Both the position numbers and the translations under genes were made by a program. This document shows, piece after piece, positions 24,547 through 33,430 of a stretch of DNA of 64,000 nucleotides. How positions within the stretch are numbered: the first letter of the stretch is position 1; each line of letters begins with the position of its first letter. Origin of the DNA: Cytobacillus gottheilii (GTDB lineage: Bacteria; Bacillota; Bacilli; Bacillales; Cytobacillaceae); contig NZ_LT800494.1 in NCBI RefSeq assembly GCF_900166665.1, forward strand, positions 3,802,545-3,866,544, given 5' to 3'. The notes beneath the pieces are model-generated. The model was not told the DNA's origin, did not search any database, and saw nothing but the letters and a program-made list of their open reading frames with translations.

Positions 24547-24700
24547 ATGACCGTTCAAGATCATCCTGATCCTGCTATAGCAAAAGTGCTAGAGGAAGCA
24601 ATTGGAGGACAATTCTGAGAAAGGAGAACCATGATGCAGTCTTCTTTCCTGAGTGCCCATTTCAGAGGAAAAGCAAAGCAATACCGTGAGTCTAAATGAT
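24547..24700 (+). other. Two very short plus-strand frames, possible gene remnants
   Basis: An ATG at 24547 opens a 23-codon frame (M-T-V-Q-D-H-P-D-P) ending in G-G-Q-F, and just after AAAGGAGAACC an ATG pair near 24631 opens a frame of about 22 codons (M-M-Q-S-S-F). The ribosome site is good, but neither frame resembles a full protein I know. Nothing else was seen in the rest of the gap. Confidence 0.25.
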
Positions 24701-24729
24701 TTAAACAATTAATATAATTACAAACAATA

Positions 24730-24766
24730 AAGAGGCCTCCAATGCAAACAAATTGGACAGCCTCTT
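24730..24766 (-). terminator. Terminator of the proline iminopeptidase-like gene
   Basis: AAGAGGC and GCCTCTT with an inner CCAAT/ATTGG pairing form a long hairpin directly after the stop codon at 24770. Confidence 0.6.
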
Positions 24767-24769
24767 CAT

Positions 24770-25735
24770 TTATTTCTCTGCTAATAGGATTTCCTCTTTA
24801 AGGATTTCCATAAATGCTTCTTGTTCCTCTAAAAACGGTGTATGTGCAGAGTTTTCAAACGTATACATTTTTTTATAAGGTGCTGTGATGCTATCAAAAA
24901 ATCGCTTTGCTTCTTTATAAGAGGTTTGATAATCATATTTTCCCTGCACAACGTATACCGGTATTTTAAAATCATGTGCAAGCTCAGCCACATCGAGCTT
25001 CGCAAGCTGTTCTGCAAAGGCTTCATAGCTAGTAAAAATCCCCTTTGGAATATTCAGCTTTTCTTGCCAGGTATAGTTTTTACAACGAAATAATTCTACT
25101 AAACTTTTCATTTGTGAGTAATCACTTCTCTTCATCCCTCCTCCGTATTTGATTAAATAACGGCTGAACACCTTCCGATACTGGTGATTCTTATAAAAAT
25201 ACTCATCAATCAGTACCTTTCGAATTTCCTCTTCTGCCTTTTGGTCGCCTCTCTCAATTGCCGTTTCCAAAAGGAATTCCACCGTATCTGCATTCGATTG
25301 CAGATGCCTTCCCATTTGACCTGCACCAACATAGGCAATAAAATGCTCAGGATAGGTGCTGGCTAAAATAGCGCCTATTAATGTACCCCATGAATGCCCA
25401 AATATATAAATTTTTTCTTTGCCGTATTCCCTTTTTAAAAAAGCAGTAACGACTAGTGCATCTTGAACAAATCGTTCAATTGTCAATGTTCCCTGCGTTT
25501 TTGAATTGAAAGACATGCCCGATGCCCGCTGATCCCAGTAGCATACAGTTACATAGTCACTCCAGTTTAAACCAGCAGACTGAATCATCGGATATTGCGG
25601 GTAGCCTGGTCCTCCATGCAGGTACAGCATAACTGGGTGATCGGGATTTGTACCTTCGATAAACATGCCGTGTTTGTGCCCATCTATTGTGAGATATTCT
25701 TTTCTAAAGAAACGTTTTGATGCTAATTTATTCAT
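24770..25735 (-). CDS. Alpha/beta hydrolase, proline iminopeptidase-like
   Basis: 321 residues from the ATG at 25735, which follows GGCGGTG; an in-frame start five codons upstream is less well placed. The peptidase S33 signature H-G-G-P-G (about 41-45), nucleophile G-H-S-W-G-T (about 114) and C-terminal S-A-H-T-P-F are intact. Proline iminopeptidases and related acylhydrolases share this layout, so the substrate is not fixed. The protein lacks a signal peptide and should be cytoplasmic. A small membrane protein gene is 24 bp upstream on the same strand. Confidence 0.87.
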   Translation of the reverse strand: MNKLASKRFFRKEYLTIDGHKHGMFIEGTNPDHPVMLYLHGGPGYPQYPMIQSAGLNWSDYVTVCYWDQRASGMSFNSKTQGTLTIERFVQDALVVTAFLKREYGKEKIYIFGHSWGTLIGAILASTYPEHFIAYVGAGQMGRHLQSNADTVEFLLETAIERGDQKAEEEIRKVLIDEYFYKNHQYRKVFSRYLIKYGGGMKRSDYSQMKSLVELFRCKNYTWQEKLNIPKGIFTSYEAFAEQLAKLDVAELAHDFKIPVYVVQGKYDYQTSYKEAKRFFDSITAPYKKMYTFENSAHTPFLEEQEAFMEILKEEILLAEK

Positions 25736-25759
25736 GCTGACACCGCCCATCAGAGAGTT

Positions 25760-26137
25760 TTATAATAGAGCAATCCATAAGCATAAAATACAGGCTGCAG
25801 CAGATAAAGGGGTCATAACATATTTCTCTTTTTTACTTACAGAGAACAGATTTCCGATAGAGTTTAATGCTAAAAAAATGGCAATGACCCAAACAAATAC
25901 ATGTGTTGAAAAAGGGAATATACTTTTTAAAACAGATGAATGCTGTAAAAGAATCCATGCAAATAAAACTAAAATGACGGCATTCCCTATACTCACAAAA
26001 CGCCATTTTTTCGGCAGGACCTTATGAAAGCCGCCAAGAGCAAACTCACCTAACGGAAAACCAAGTGCCAGCAGCACCTGAAAAATAGCGATCAAGAGAA
26101 AAAAGACTGCAACCGTTATGGATAAAACAGTAACCAC
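25760..26137 (-). CDS. Small four-helix membrane protein, unknown
   Basis: 125 residues with hydrophobic helices at about 2-27, 47-65, 76-95 and 105-125 and almost no loops. A GTG start follows GGAGGTG. Its gene ends 24 bp before the hydrolase start, so the two probably form an operon. Function unknown. Confidence 0.75.
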   Translation of the reverse strand: MVTVLSITVAVFFLLIAIFQVLLALGFPLGEFALGGFHKVLPKKWRFVSIGNAVILVLFAWILLQHSSVLKSIFPFSTHVFVWVIAIFLALNSIGNLFSVSKKEKYVMTPLSAAACILCLWIALL

Positions 26138-26290
26138 TAACTGAACACCTCCTACCGTAATTTATACGTTTAAGCGGGGGTTCATGACTGAATTTTTGTT
26201 ATGTTTTTCTTCAATGGACTTATTTTCTTTCTTGTTTTTCAATATCCTAATGTACAATGATATAAAGTACTGAGAGTGGAGTGATTAACG

Positions 26291-27373
26291 ATGAATATCA
26301 AGGATAAGGCAAAACAGCTTCCCTCTTCTCCAGGTGTATATTTAATGAAAGATTCATCGAATTATATTATTTATGTGGGAAAATCGAAAAGCTTAAAAAG
26401 CAGAGTGCAATCTTATATGAATCACTCTAAGAATCATACAAAAAAGGTTGAGAGATTAGTTGATCACTTAACAGACTTTGACTATATTTTAACGGATACT
26501 GAATTTGAGGCTTTCATACTTGAGTGTGAATTAATTAAAGAACTTAAGCCGACCTATAACAGAAAGATGAAAACACCAAAATCTTACTCTTATCTAAAAA
26601 TTCAACGGGATACACACTCCCCGTCTATTAAGCTGACAAATACAAAAAACAATGATGATGGCTCCCTTTACTTTGGACCTTATACCGGCCAAAGAACTAT
26701 AGAAAATGCATTAAACGGGATGAAGCTATTTTATAAAATTGATTGTAATCATCCAATGAATCATCGTACACCCTGCTTTAACTACACAATTGGCAAGTGT
26801 ATGGGAATATGTTTTAAAAGCTCAGCAATGGAGGAATATCGGAGAATTCTAGATAAAATCATAGATTTACTCCACGGAACAGATACGAAGATCCTTCAGG
26901 AGATGGAAGAAAAAATGATTGAAGCGGCAGCAGACTTTCATTTTGAAATGGCTGCCGAGATTAAAACATGGCTGAAATCTGCTGAAATTTTATATAAAAA
27001 AGGACAGGTTCTTCAATTCACAAATGAAAACAATTATATCCTCGTGATGGAATACTTAGAAGAAAACAAGATGAAACTGTTTTTAATCAGAAGAAATAAA
27101 GTGCTGTACAAACAGATATATGACTTAAGAGAAGAACATCTTAAACAATTGATCCTGACCCATCTTCACCCTCATTTGAAAACAGAATCACTGCCAGCTG
27201 TGGAAATAAATCAGGATGAGCTGGATGAAGCGCAGATTATCTATAGTTATTTGAATAGCAATGCCTGTGAATATGTCATTGTGCCTGAGCAATCGCTGTA
27301 TGGCAGAGTGGAAAACGGTGTTGAGCAAGCTGTTCATAATTTGTTGTATTCCAAGACAACGGAAGTGAACTAG
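26291..27373 (+). CDS. UvrC-like GIY-YIG nuclease without RNase H half (Cho-like)
   Basis: 360 residues. The GIY-YIG catalytic domain occupies residues 10-90 (P-G-V-Y-L-M-K, then I-Y-V-G-K-S-K-S-L-K-S-R-V) as in UvrC, followed by the UvrC Cys-containing linker (C-F-N-Y-T-I-G-K-C-M-G-I-C) and a UVR-type helical hairpin near 215. The RNase H-like endonuclease and C-terminal helix-hairpin-helix of UvrC are missing, as in E. coli Cho, which makes the 3' incision at bulky lesions. The length shows a stable short form, not a truncation. It stands alone, divergent from the small membrane gene. Confidence 0.85.
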   Translation: MNIKDKAKQLPSSPGVYLMKDSSNYIIYVGKSKSLKSRVQSYMNHSKNHTKKVERLVDHLTDFDYILTDTEFEAFILECELIKELKPTYNRKMKTPKSYSYLKIQRDTHSPSIKLTNTKNNDDGSLYFGPYTGQRTIENALNGMKLFYKIDCNHPMNHRTPCFNYTIGKCMGICFKSSAMEEYRRILDKIIDLLHGTDTKILQEMEEKMIEAAADFHFEMAAEIKTWLKSAEILYKKGQVLQFTNENNYILVMEYLEENKMKLFLIRRNKVLYKQIYDLREEHLKQLILTHLHPHLKTESLPAVEINQDELDEAQIIYSYLNSNACEYVIVPEQSLYGRVENGVEQAVHNLLYSKTTEVN

Positions 27374-27394
27374 TTTATTTTATTGCAGTAGTAC

Positions 27395-27449
27395 GTGATT
27401 TCCACTCCATAGTACTTGCTTTCCGGCGGGGCTCGTGCTGGGCCTCCCA
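27395..27449. repeat. Decayed Bacillus-type repeat element
   Basis: GTGATTTCCACTCCATAGTAC...GCTTTCCGGCGGGGCTCGTGCTGGGCCTCCC resembles the left part of common Bacillaceae intergenic elements I remember. The right part is missing, so this looks like a remnant. The rest of the 317-bp gap holds only the terminator at 27623. Confidence 0.45.
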
Positions 27450-27622
27450 GAAACGCATTTAAGAAATAAAGCTTCCGTGTGATACGATGCCAATTCTTTT
27501 GCAATACTTATTAACCAAGAAGATTTCTATAGAAAAATTCTCTAGACTCTCAGATGGAAGTCCTTGTCTTCCTGAAATCGGTATATGAATGGGACACACG
27601 CCTCACAACAAAGGACTACCTT

Positions 27623-27651
27623 CAAAAAAAGACCAAACCCCAATAAGGTCT
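27623..27651 (-). terminator. Terminator of the YitT-family gene
   Basis: On the minus strand AGACC and GGTCT enclose a 12-nt loop and are followed by TTTTTTT. Confidence 0.65.
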
Positions 27652-27690
27652 AGTCTCATTCTATGTATGGAAATAATAATCTGCCAGCCA

Positions 27691-28569
27691 TTAATGAATA
27701 TCACGTTTCTTAAAGTTACCACCTTTTACTTCGGCCACATCGTATACAGCTACGAAGGAATTCGGGTCGATTTCATAGATGATTTCTTTCATTTTGCTAT
27801 CTTCTAAGCGGTTGACGATACACGTAATTTCTTTGAATTTTTCATTTGTATAACCGCCCAGCACTTCATTATAAGTTGCACTGCGACCTAAGCGATCTCG
27901 AATCGTTTCAACCATGATTTCTGGTTTGCTGGTAATAATTTTGTACGTTTTAGAACCGCTTAAACCTTCCTCAACGGCGTGAATAACTTTCGAAGCAATA
28001 TAATAAGCAATCGCAGACATAAAAGCACCTTGAAGGCCAAAGACGAATGAAACAACGATAAAAACAAACATATTTAAAAATAAAATAAGATCACTTGTAC
28101 CAAACGGCAATTTCCTGGACAGCAAAACTGCCAGCATATCGATGCCATCCAAGGCACCGCCATTTCTTAAAGCCAATCCCATTCCAAACCCAATCACAAT
28201 ACCGCCGATTACCGTTACCAGCAGTGTATCTCCATCAATAATAGGAGATATATGGTGCATCAGAAATGTCCCAAATGCCAAAGATGCAATTCCAAGGACA
28301 GAATAGATTGCAAAACTTTTCCCAATTTGTTTATAGCCGAGGAATACAAACGGAAGATTTAAGATGGCAATTAAAACACCTAAAGGTATCCCCAAAAGCT
28401 GTGATCCCACAATACTAAGACCCGTTACACCACCATCTGATACAAAGTTTGGAATCAAAATGGCTTCCAGCCCATACGCCGTAATAAAGCCCCCGATTAC
28501 AACCGCTAATCCTCTTAATATTTTTTTCAACATATTGCTTTTTTTCTCTGGAGTCATTTTTTTGCTCAT
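27691..28569 (-). CDS. YitT-family membrane protein (DUF161 plus DUF2179)
   Basis: 292 residues: five or six helices between 20 and 200, with the family block P-N-F-V-S-D-G-G-V-T-G-L and a second G-G-A-L-D-G-I-D, then a soluble DUF2179 domain (about 205-290) with R-S-A-T-Y and F-V-A-V-Y-D. Family members are inner-membrane proteins of unclear function. The ATG follows GAGAAAGGG. Single-gene unit with its own terminator. Confidence 0.9.
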   Translation of the reverse strand: MSKKMTPEKKSNMLKKILRGLAVVIGGFITAYGLEAILIPNFVSDGGVTGLSIVGSQLLGIPLGVLIAILNLPFVFLGYKQIGKSFAIYSVLGIASLAFGTFLMHHISPIIDGDTLLVTVIGGIVIGFGMGLALRNGGALDGIDMLAVLLSRKLPFGTSDLILFLNMFVFIVVSFVFGLQGAFMSAIAYYIASKVIHAVEEGLSGSKTYKIITSKPEIMVETIRDRLGRSATYNEVLGGYTNEKFKEITCIVNRLEDSKMKEIIYEIDPNSFVAVYDVAEVKGGNFKKRDIH

Positions 28570-28758
28570 TGGATTTTCCCTTTCTCATTCACATTTCTCT
28601 TTTTACTTTACACATTTTCAAGTAGTATTGCTAGCTGTTTTGATTGTGGGAATGTACAAGGAGAACACAATGTATCCTTAACTGTTAGTAAGATTTTACG
28701 TGAAATTTATCTTGCTTCAGTAATACTTGCTTATAACCATGTGTCCTTTTCAATCAAT

Positions 28759-29526
28759 CTAATACAGTATTTTCCGTGATTCCCTTCCTTTTTGCGTAAT
28801 GACGATCCCTCTAATCAATTTATAGGCAAAGAAGCCAAATATTGCTCCGAGTGTATTTAGGATTACATCATCAATATCAAATTGCCCTAGTTGCAGAGCA
28901 ATTTGTAAGACTTCAATTGTAAAGCTGATAATAGCTGCTGCAGCTAAAATTTTTGTGAATCTATTATATCTTCTAAATAATATAGGAAGAAAGACGCCCA
29001 ATGGCAAGAAGATTAGAATATTTCCTATTGTGTTATTGATGATTATATCCATATTAAAATGATCAGACCCTGTTATATATGTAAGTGTATTTTTAAATGG
29101 AATAATGTTTGAATTCCACTTCAAATACTCAAGATATCCGTCTGAATGTATTGGATCAAAGACATATCTGTTAAATGTATCACCATTAATGAAATAGTCT
29201 GTAAGCACAAAACTAATTCGTTGCATAAGCAAAATAAATAAAATAGCAAAGGAATACAGGAGAAATACAACCCACACACATCTCATAAATATCTTATGAA
29301 ATGGAAAGATGGAAGCTTGCAGCCCATTTGTTAGCTGCTTTTCTTCCCCAAAGCTTTCAATCGCTTTTTGTACCGCTACTGGATTTGAATAACCTTGATC
29401 GATGTACTCTTGTTGTAATAAGTTGAGATGATCGCTCATCTCATCCTTGATTTCACGTTTCTCTTCTTCATCACAATTTAGTTGTTTTACAATTTTATCA
29501 ATATAGGCTTCGATTTTTTTGTCCAA
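28759..29526 (-). CDS. VanZ-like membrane protein with N-terminal HAAS/DUF1700-like domain
   Basis: 255 residues from the TTG at 29526, which follows GGAGGGG; a start at 29544 would place the ribosome site inside the gene. Residues 1-70 are the helical domain (E-I-K-D-E-M-S-D-H-L) usually encoded with PadR regulators; the remaining region has five or six helices and a VanZ-like G-N-I-L-I-F-L-P-L-G-V block. It overlaps the PadR gene by 40 bp, indicating tight coupling. VanZ proteins are linked to glycopeptide tolerance, but here the role is unproven. Confidence 0.83.
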   Translation of the reverse strand: MDKKIEAYIDKIVKQLNCDEEEKREIKDEMSDHLNLLQQEYIDQGYSNPVAVQKAIESFGEEKQLTNGLQASIFPFHKIFMRCVWVVFLLYSFAILFILLMQRISFVLTDYFINGDTFNRYVFDPIHSDGYLEYLKWNSNIIPFKNTLTYITGSDHFNMDIIINNTIGNILIFLPLGVFLPILFRRYNRFTKILAAAAIISFTIEVLQIALQLGQFDIDDVILNTLGAIFGFFAYKLIRGIVITQKGRESRKILY

Positions 29527-29849
29527 GTCATCCCCTCCGAACATCTTTTAATTAAATTGTTTATTTGGTTCCATTGCTCTAATTTTTTTCTCAAAACGGT
29601 CTTGCCATCATTGGTGATTCGATAGTATTTTCGTCTTCCGCCAATCTCTGAACTTCCCCAATATGATTCCAGCCAGCCTTTAATTTCTAAACGTTTTAAT
29701 GCTGGATACAATGTTCCCTCACTCATGTTATAAAGCTCATCACTGTTTTCCTTTAATGTTTTCACCATTTCATAGCCGTACATATCCTTTTGATTCATGA
29801 GAGATAAAAGTAAAATATCAATACTTCCTTTCATGATCTCTTTATCCAT
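29487..29849 (-). CDS. PadR-family transcription regulator
   Basis: 120 residues with a winged helix-turn-helix typical of PadR (L-L-S-L-M, Y-G-Y-E-M-V, S-E-G-T-L-Y-P-A-L-K-R-L, G-G-R-R-K-Y-Y-R-I-T). The start ATG follows GGAGG. Its 3' end overlaps the VanZ-like gene. PadR proteins paired with HAAS-domain membrane proteins usually autoregulate their operon (family knowledge). Confidence 0.93.
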   Translation of the reverse strand: MDKEIMKGSIDILLLSLMNQKDMYGYEMVKTLKENSDELYNMSEGTLYPALKRLEIKGWLESYWGSSEIGGRRKYYRITNDGKTVLRKKLEQWNQINNLIKRCSEGMTWTKKSKPILIKL

Positions 29850-29942
29850 TTATTAACCTCCATCTTGACTTCCTTATTTACATCGTATCACTAGGGTACA
29901 TCGCATTACAAGGTTAATATGGATTTTTTATCCATACTTCAC

Positions 29943-29978
29943 AAAAAAGAGAGTACCACACGTTAGTGAATACTCTCT
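29943..29978 (-). terminator. Terminator of the DUF2975 gene
   Basis: AGAGAGTA and TACTCTCT pair around a 15-nt loop; the minus strand then reads TTTTTTG. Confidence 0.75.
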
Positions 29979-30043
29979 GCACCCACCAGATATATATCCT
30001 AGTGGTAGTTTCTGAACAAAATGCTTTTTTAGCGATGCACATC

Positions 30044-30520
30044 TCAAATGATCAATTCATTTTGCAATTTCAAATTCAGTACCTTGTTTATCAGTTCTTG
30101 CAGAACACCTGAAAAAAGAAGAATCACCAGTGTTAAAAAGAGGATTGCCAGACCCATTAATGCCACACCAGGATGGAGTGCATTTTGAGTTACAAGTAAG
30201 AGCATTCCTATGACATAGATCATGCTAATTGTACCTGCACAGTGTTTAATTATGCCTAATGAATGTACAGCTGATTTTGAAAAAGCCTGTTTGTTAGCTA
30301 AATGGTTCAACAGTTTTAATGCCTGATATAGCGCAAAGAAAAATGGTATAGCTGTAACGTACAAACCAATCAAAACCGGATACTGCAAATAGGACAACTC
30401 AGGATTCCCAGCTGCAGCTTGCTGTGCAAGTGATGGTAAAGCAAAGATACATAAACAAAGGACTACAATTCCAATGATGTAAACGGCTCCCTTTAACAAA
30501 AAGATCTTTCCTTGTTTCAT
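30044..30520 (-). CDS. DUF2975 membrane protein
   Basis: 158 residues and four helices (about 9-28, 45-62, 90-108, 118-142). The ATG at 30520 has GGTGGGG upstream; an earlier GTG lies within that site. DUF2975 genes are usually followed by a small YozG-type HTH regulator, but none is present downstream here, only a terminator. Confidence 0.8.
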   Translation of the reverse strand: MKQGKIFLLKGAVYIIGIVVLCLCIFALPSLAQQAAAGNPELSYLQYPVLIGLYVTAIPFFFALYQALKLLNHLANKQAFSKSAVHSLGIIKHCAGTISMIYVIGMLLLVTQNALHPGVALMGLAILFLTLVILLFSGVLQELINKVLNLKLQNELII

Positions 30521-30670
30521 AACACACCCCACCTATTTCCTTTTTACTCATTTTATATAAAATTTTATTGTTTTTCAATAAATATTTATTTAATATCGTG
30601 ATTCACTTCTTCTATCCATTGAGATAAGTATGAGGATTATTTCAGTTTTGATGTTTTGAATGGTTCCAAT

Positions 30671-30710
30671 AAAAAAAGCAGGACCTGAAAGCGGCTCCTG
30701 CTTTTGTTTT
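30671..30710. terminator. Bidirectional terminator
   Basis: AAAGCAGGA and TCCTGCTTT pair around a 12-nt loop, with an A-run before and T-runs after, 100 nt past the AraC-family gene. It could stop transcription from either side. Confidence 0.7.
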
Positions 30711-30807
30711 TCTAATTTAGGTGGATTTTCCCTTAAGCAATCATTTCCAAGCTGACGGATAGGATTCATTCATTTTTTATTTTCCTCACCATAACTTGTT
30801 CTCCGAA

Positions 30808-31680
30808 TCAGACACTGCCTCTCTTCTTTACCGCAATCCAAATCTCGCTATAAACATTGCTTCGATTAGACAAGTCACCTGTAAAAGAAATCTCAGGTGC
30901 TTCCACTAATTCGTAATCTGAAGACGGAAGCCATTCTGCCGCTATTTTCCCCCAGGTTTCTTGCATAGCTTTTGGGAACTCACCTGCTGATGAAAATATA
31001 GCCCAAGTTAGTTTTGGCACTTCAATTACTTCTAACTCATCAAAATCCGATTGACTGTCTGTTAGAACACCAATCATATGATCAAGGCTTCCCTTTTCCT
31101 CCATGCGCTCAGCATCAAAATGATAGGACGCATTTACGACTTGATGCGGCTCAAGGTTTGACAAGCTCCGCATTTGTTCTCTTTGCTGAGGTGTAATGCT
31201 TTGAGCTAATTTTATGATTTCCTGATTTTCTCCATGGAATTGAATCGAAACTCTCTTTTTCACACCAGCAATCTTAAAAGCTTCTTTTTGCTGTATTCGG
31301 TAATCCATATTGTTTCCTCCCTGAATCGTTAGTTGGAAGGAGAGCTTAGGAAATGCTTTAAGCATGTGTGTCTTCTTAACTTCTGAGGGATTGATTCCCG
31401 ACCATTCCCTGAATGCACGTGAAAATCCATCCACAGATTCATATCCGTATTTGAAGGCAGTTTCTGTGACACTATTACCTTCATGCTGCAGATCAAAACT
31501 AGCGTTAGACAGCTTGCGATTACGCACATACTCCCCTAATGACATGCCGGATAAAAATGAAAACATTCTTCGAAAATGATAAATGGAGGTTCCTGTTATT
31601 TTTTCCACTACGGTGTAATCAATCTCATCATTCAAATTGGATTCAATATATTCTAATGCCTCATTCATTCTTTTCAGCAT
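30808..31680 (-). CDS. AraC-family regulator with GyrI-like effector domain
   Basis: 290 residues. Two helix-turn-helix motifs fill residues 8-105 (Y-H-F-R-R-M-F, then F-S-R-A-F-R-E-W-S-G-I-N-P-S-E-V). Residues 125-285 are a GyrI/SOUL-type ligand-binding domain with the conserved I-A-G-V-K and late W-I-A-V-K strands. Such proteins sense small drugs or metabolites. No target gene is obvious next to it. Confidence 0.9.
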   Translation of the reverse strand: MLKRMNEALEYIESNLNDEIDYTVVEKITGTSIYHFRRMFSFLSGMSLGEYVRNRKLSNASFDLQHEGNSVTETAFKYGYESVDGFSRAFREWSGINPSEVKKTHMLKAFPKLSFQLTIQGGNNMDYRIQQKEAFKIAGVKKRVSIQFHGENQEIIKLAQSITPQQREQMRSLSNLEPHQVVNASYHFDAERMEEKGSLDHMIGVLTDSQSDFDELEVIEVPKLTWAIFSSAGEFPKAMQETWGKIAAEWLPSSDYELVEAPEISFTGDLSNRSNVYSEIWIAVKKRGSV

Positions 31681-31760
31681 ATCTTCTCCCCCTTCCTATT
31701 TTCATTATAAAAACGATTAAAGTCGGATACCCGATGGATCAGAAACGTTTTTTGTCGGAT

Positions 31761-32276
31761 TTATTCTTTATTTTTAATATGTTTGATTACATATGCATAG
31801 TTATAATCTTCCTCATAGTGTTCTGGGTTACCCCATGCCCATTCCCCATTGTAAGCTCCTAAGTAGATTAATTCCCCATTGCGGATAATCATTTCAATTC
31901 CATGCTCCGGTTCCCAGTCACAGCCTCCTCCTAGGTGGATCACGGGGATGCTTTCATCTTCTGGTTCATCAATCTGGAGAGTGCCAAATTCAATGTACTT
32001 CAGGATCTCTCTGATCGCATTAACCTTTGGCGGTTCCTGCCCAACCATTTCACAGAAATCATCAGCATAAGCAATCGCCGCTCTGCAGACATCATTTAAA
32101 AGGTTATCATGTACAGAGTTTAAGGAATCAGCACAAAGGCAGGCATATTCAATGCTTACGTCCTCTGCAATCATGACCTCTAACTGCTGTTCTAACCATT
32201 TGCAAAACATATTTCCGTACATACCGTGTTCGTCTTTAATCAGATTCTCAATCATATTTATCATCTCCATTCTCAT
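31761..32276 (-). CDS. DUF6985-like hypothetical protein
   Basis: 171 residues, acidic, cytoplasmic. The C-terminal half carries L-G-G-G-C-D-W-E-P-E-H-G and Y-L-G-A-Y-N-G-E, which I associate with DUF6985 proteins common among Bacillus orphan immunity-type genes. Its ATG overlaps the stop of the upstream gene (TAATG); an internal ATG at 32255 has a better GGAG site and may be the true start. Translational coupling with the next gene is clear. Confidence 0.65.
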   Translation of the reverse strand: MRMEMINMIENLIKDEHGMYGNMFCKWLEQQLEVMIAEDVSIEYACLCADSLNSVHDNLLNDVCRAAIAYADDFCEMVGQEPPKVNAIREILKYIEFGTLQIDEPEDESIPVIHLGGGCDWEPEHGIEMIIRNGELIYLGAYNGEWAWGNPEHYEEDYNYAYVIKHIKNKE

Positions 32277-32725
32277 TAAATATCTGCCTTCAAAAATACA
32301 CCTTTTTTATTAAAATAAGCATGAATGCGATGACCTCCAAATAATTCACCATCTCCATATTCGCAATAAATACCGTTCCTATTAATCTCGATATCTAGCA
32401 GAGTGATGGCTTCAGCAAACTCCTCTATTGTAGTATCATACACACCTGCATCCACAGCATCCCAATCCAGATTTTCATCGTTTTCATCATATTCAAACCA
32501 GTGCTCGTTTTTTAAGTCAATGAGCTCTTGTGCGATTTTTTGCTTTGCTTTTTGGTTAAAAGCTTCTAAATTAGTAAACAGTTTTTCTGCTATTTTTATA
32601 TTTCCTCCTATGTCAGCTTCTGTTGAGATGGACCAATGGATGGTGCTCAAATGATGTTCATAGCACTTAAATCCTTCGCTGTATGTAAACATACCGATTG
32701 CTGGGATTTCTAGCTTCCTCTCCAC
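32276..32725 (-). CDS. DUF2262-like hypothetical protein
   Basis: 149 residues, acidic (pI clearly low), with W-x-W-D-A-V-D-like and E-Y-G-D-G-E-L-F-G-G-H motifs typical of DUF2262. The start is GTG after AGGAG. It is the first gene of a two-gene unit. Families of this sort often turn up as immunity or sensor proteins in toxin loci, but no toxin gene is nearby. Confidence 0.65.
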   Translation of the reverse strand: MERKLEIPAIGMFTYSEGFKCYEHHLSTIHWSISTEADIGGNIKIAEKLFTNLEAFNQKAKQKIAQELIDLKNEHWFEYDENDENLDWDAVDAGVYDTTIEEFAEAITLLDIEINRNGIYCEYGDGELFGGHRIHAYFNKKGVFLKADI

Positions 32726-32790
32726 GTTATCACTCCTTCTTTTTATTTTATTGTATGTGAAGGATTTATTTCCATTATTCAGGAAAAGAA

Positions 32791-32821
32791 AAAGAGTCTA
32801 ATCACATTGTTTAGACTCTTT
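32791..32821 (-). terminator. Terminator of the nitrite/siroheme operon, overlapping the last stop codon
   Basis: AAAGAGTCTAA and its complement pair over 11 bp with a 9-nt loop, followed on the minus strand by TTTTTCTTTTCC. The stop codon (32798-32800) lies in the stem, so the terminator forms part of the gene. Confidence 0.85.
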
Positions 32822-33430
32822 GAAATAGCTCTCATATAATTTTTGAAATGCAGTTTCCCTATCGGTTTCAAGCAAAAAATCATCACTGATAATATGCTCC
32901 AGCAAGCGGCTTTTCCATTCTGGGTCTCGAACATTTTCTAGAATAAATCGCCTTGCCTGTTGCAGAAACTCGAGATAGTTTTCATATCTTTTGTCATACG
33001 TTTGGGATAGCTGTTTTTTTATCTTTTTTGCGAGCTTGGGACTTGCTCCATCTGTCGAGACTGTTAATGTCAATTTTCCGCGTCTTACCAATGCAGGGAT
33101 TTGGAAGTCAGATGAATGAGGATCGTCTATCATTAACACAAGCTGATTGTCAGATGCAGCCTGTTTCACCTCTTGATTCACCAATGGATTGTCTGTAGCG
33201 GCAATGATTATGAAAAAACCTGCTGCATCATCGTTTTCGAAGCATTTTTCTTTCCAGATGCATTTTTCCTCGGAGACTATTTTACTCAAACCAGCTGTCA
33301 CTCGGGGGCTGATGATTGTCACCGCTGCACCTGCTTCTAAGAGTCCTGCTGCTTTTCGTTCGGCAATACCCCCGCCGCCGATGATGGCTGCACTCTTGCC
33401 TTTTAAGTTCATCATCATGGGATACAGCAT
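32798..33430 (-). CDS. sirC: Precorrin-2 dehydrogenase, CysG N-terminal/Met8-like (YlnF-type)
   Basis: 210 residues. NAD-dependent oxidation of precorrin-2 to sirohydrochlorin in siroheme synthesis. The Rossmann motif G-G-G-G-I-A is at about 18-23, followed by the family blocks A-A-T-D-N-P and S-T-D-G-A-S-P. It starts with ATG overlapping the stop of sirB (TGATG), so it is coupled. Last gene of the nas operon. Confidence 0.9.
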   Translation of the reverse strand: MLYPMMMNLKGKSAAIIGGGGIAERKAAGLLEAGAAVTIISPRVTAGLSKIVSEEKCIWKEKCFENDDAAGFFIIIAATDNPLVNQEVKQAASDNQLVLMIDDPHSSDFQIPALVRRGKLTLTVSTDGASPKLAKKIKKQLSQTYDKRYENYLEFLQQARRFILENVRDPEWKSRLLEHIISDDFLLETDRETAFQKLYESYFKESKQCD

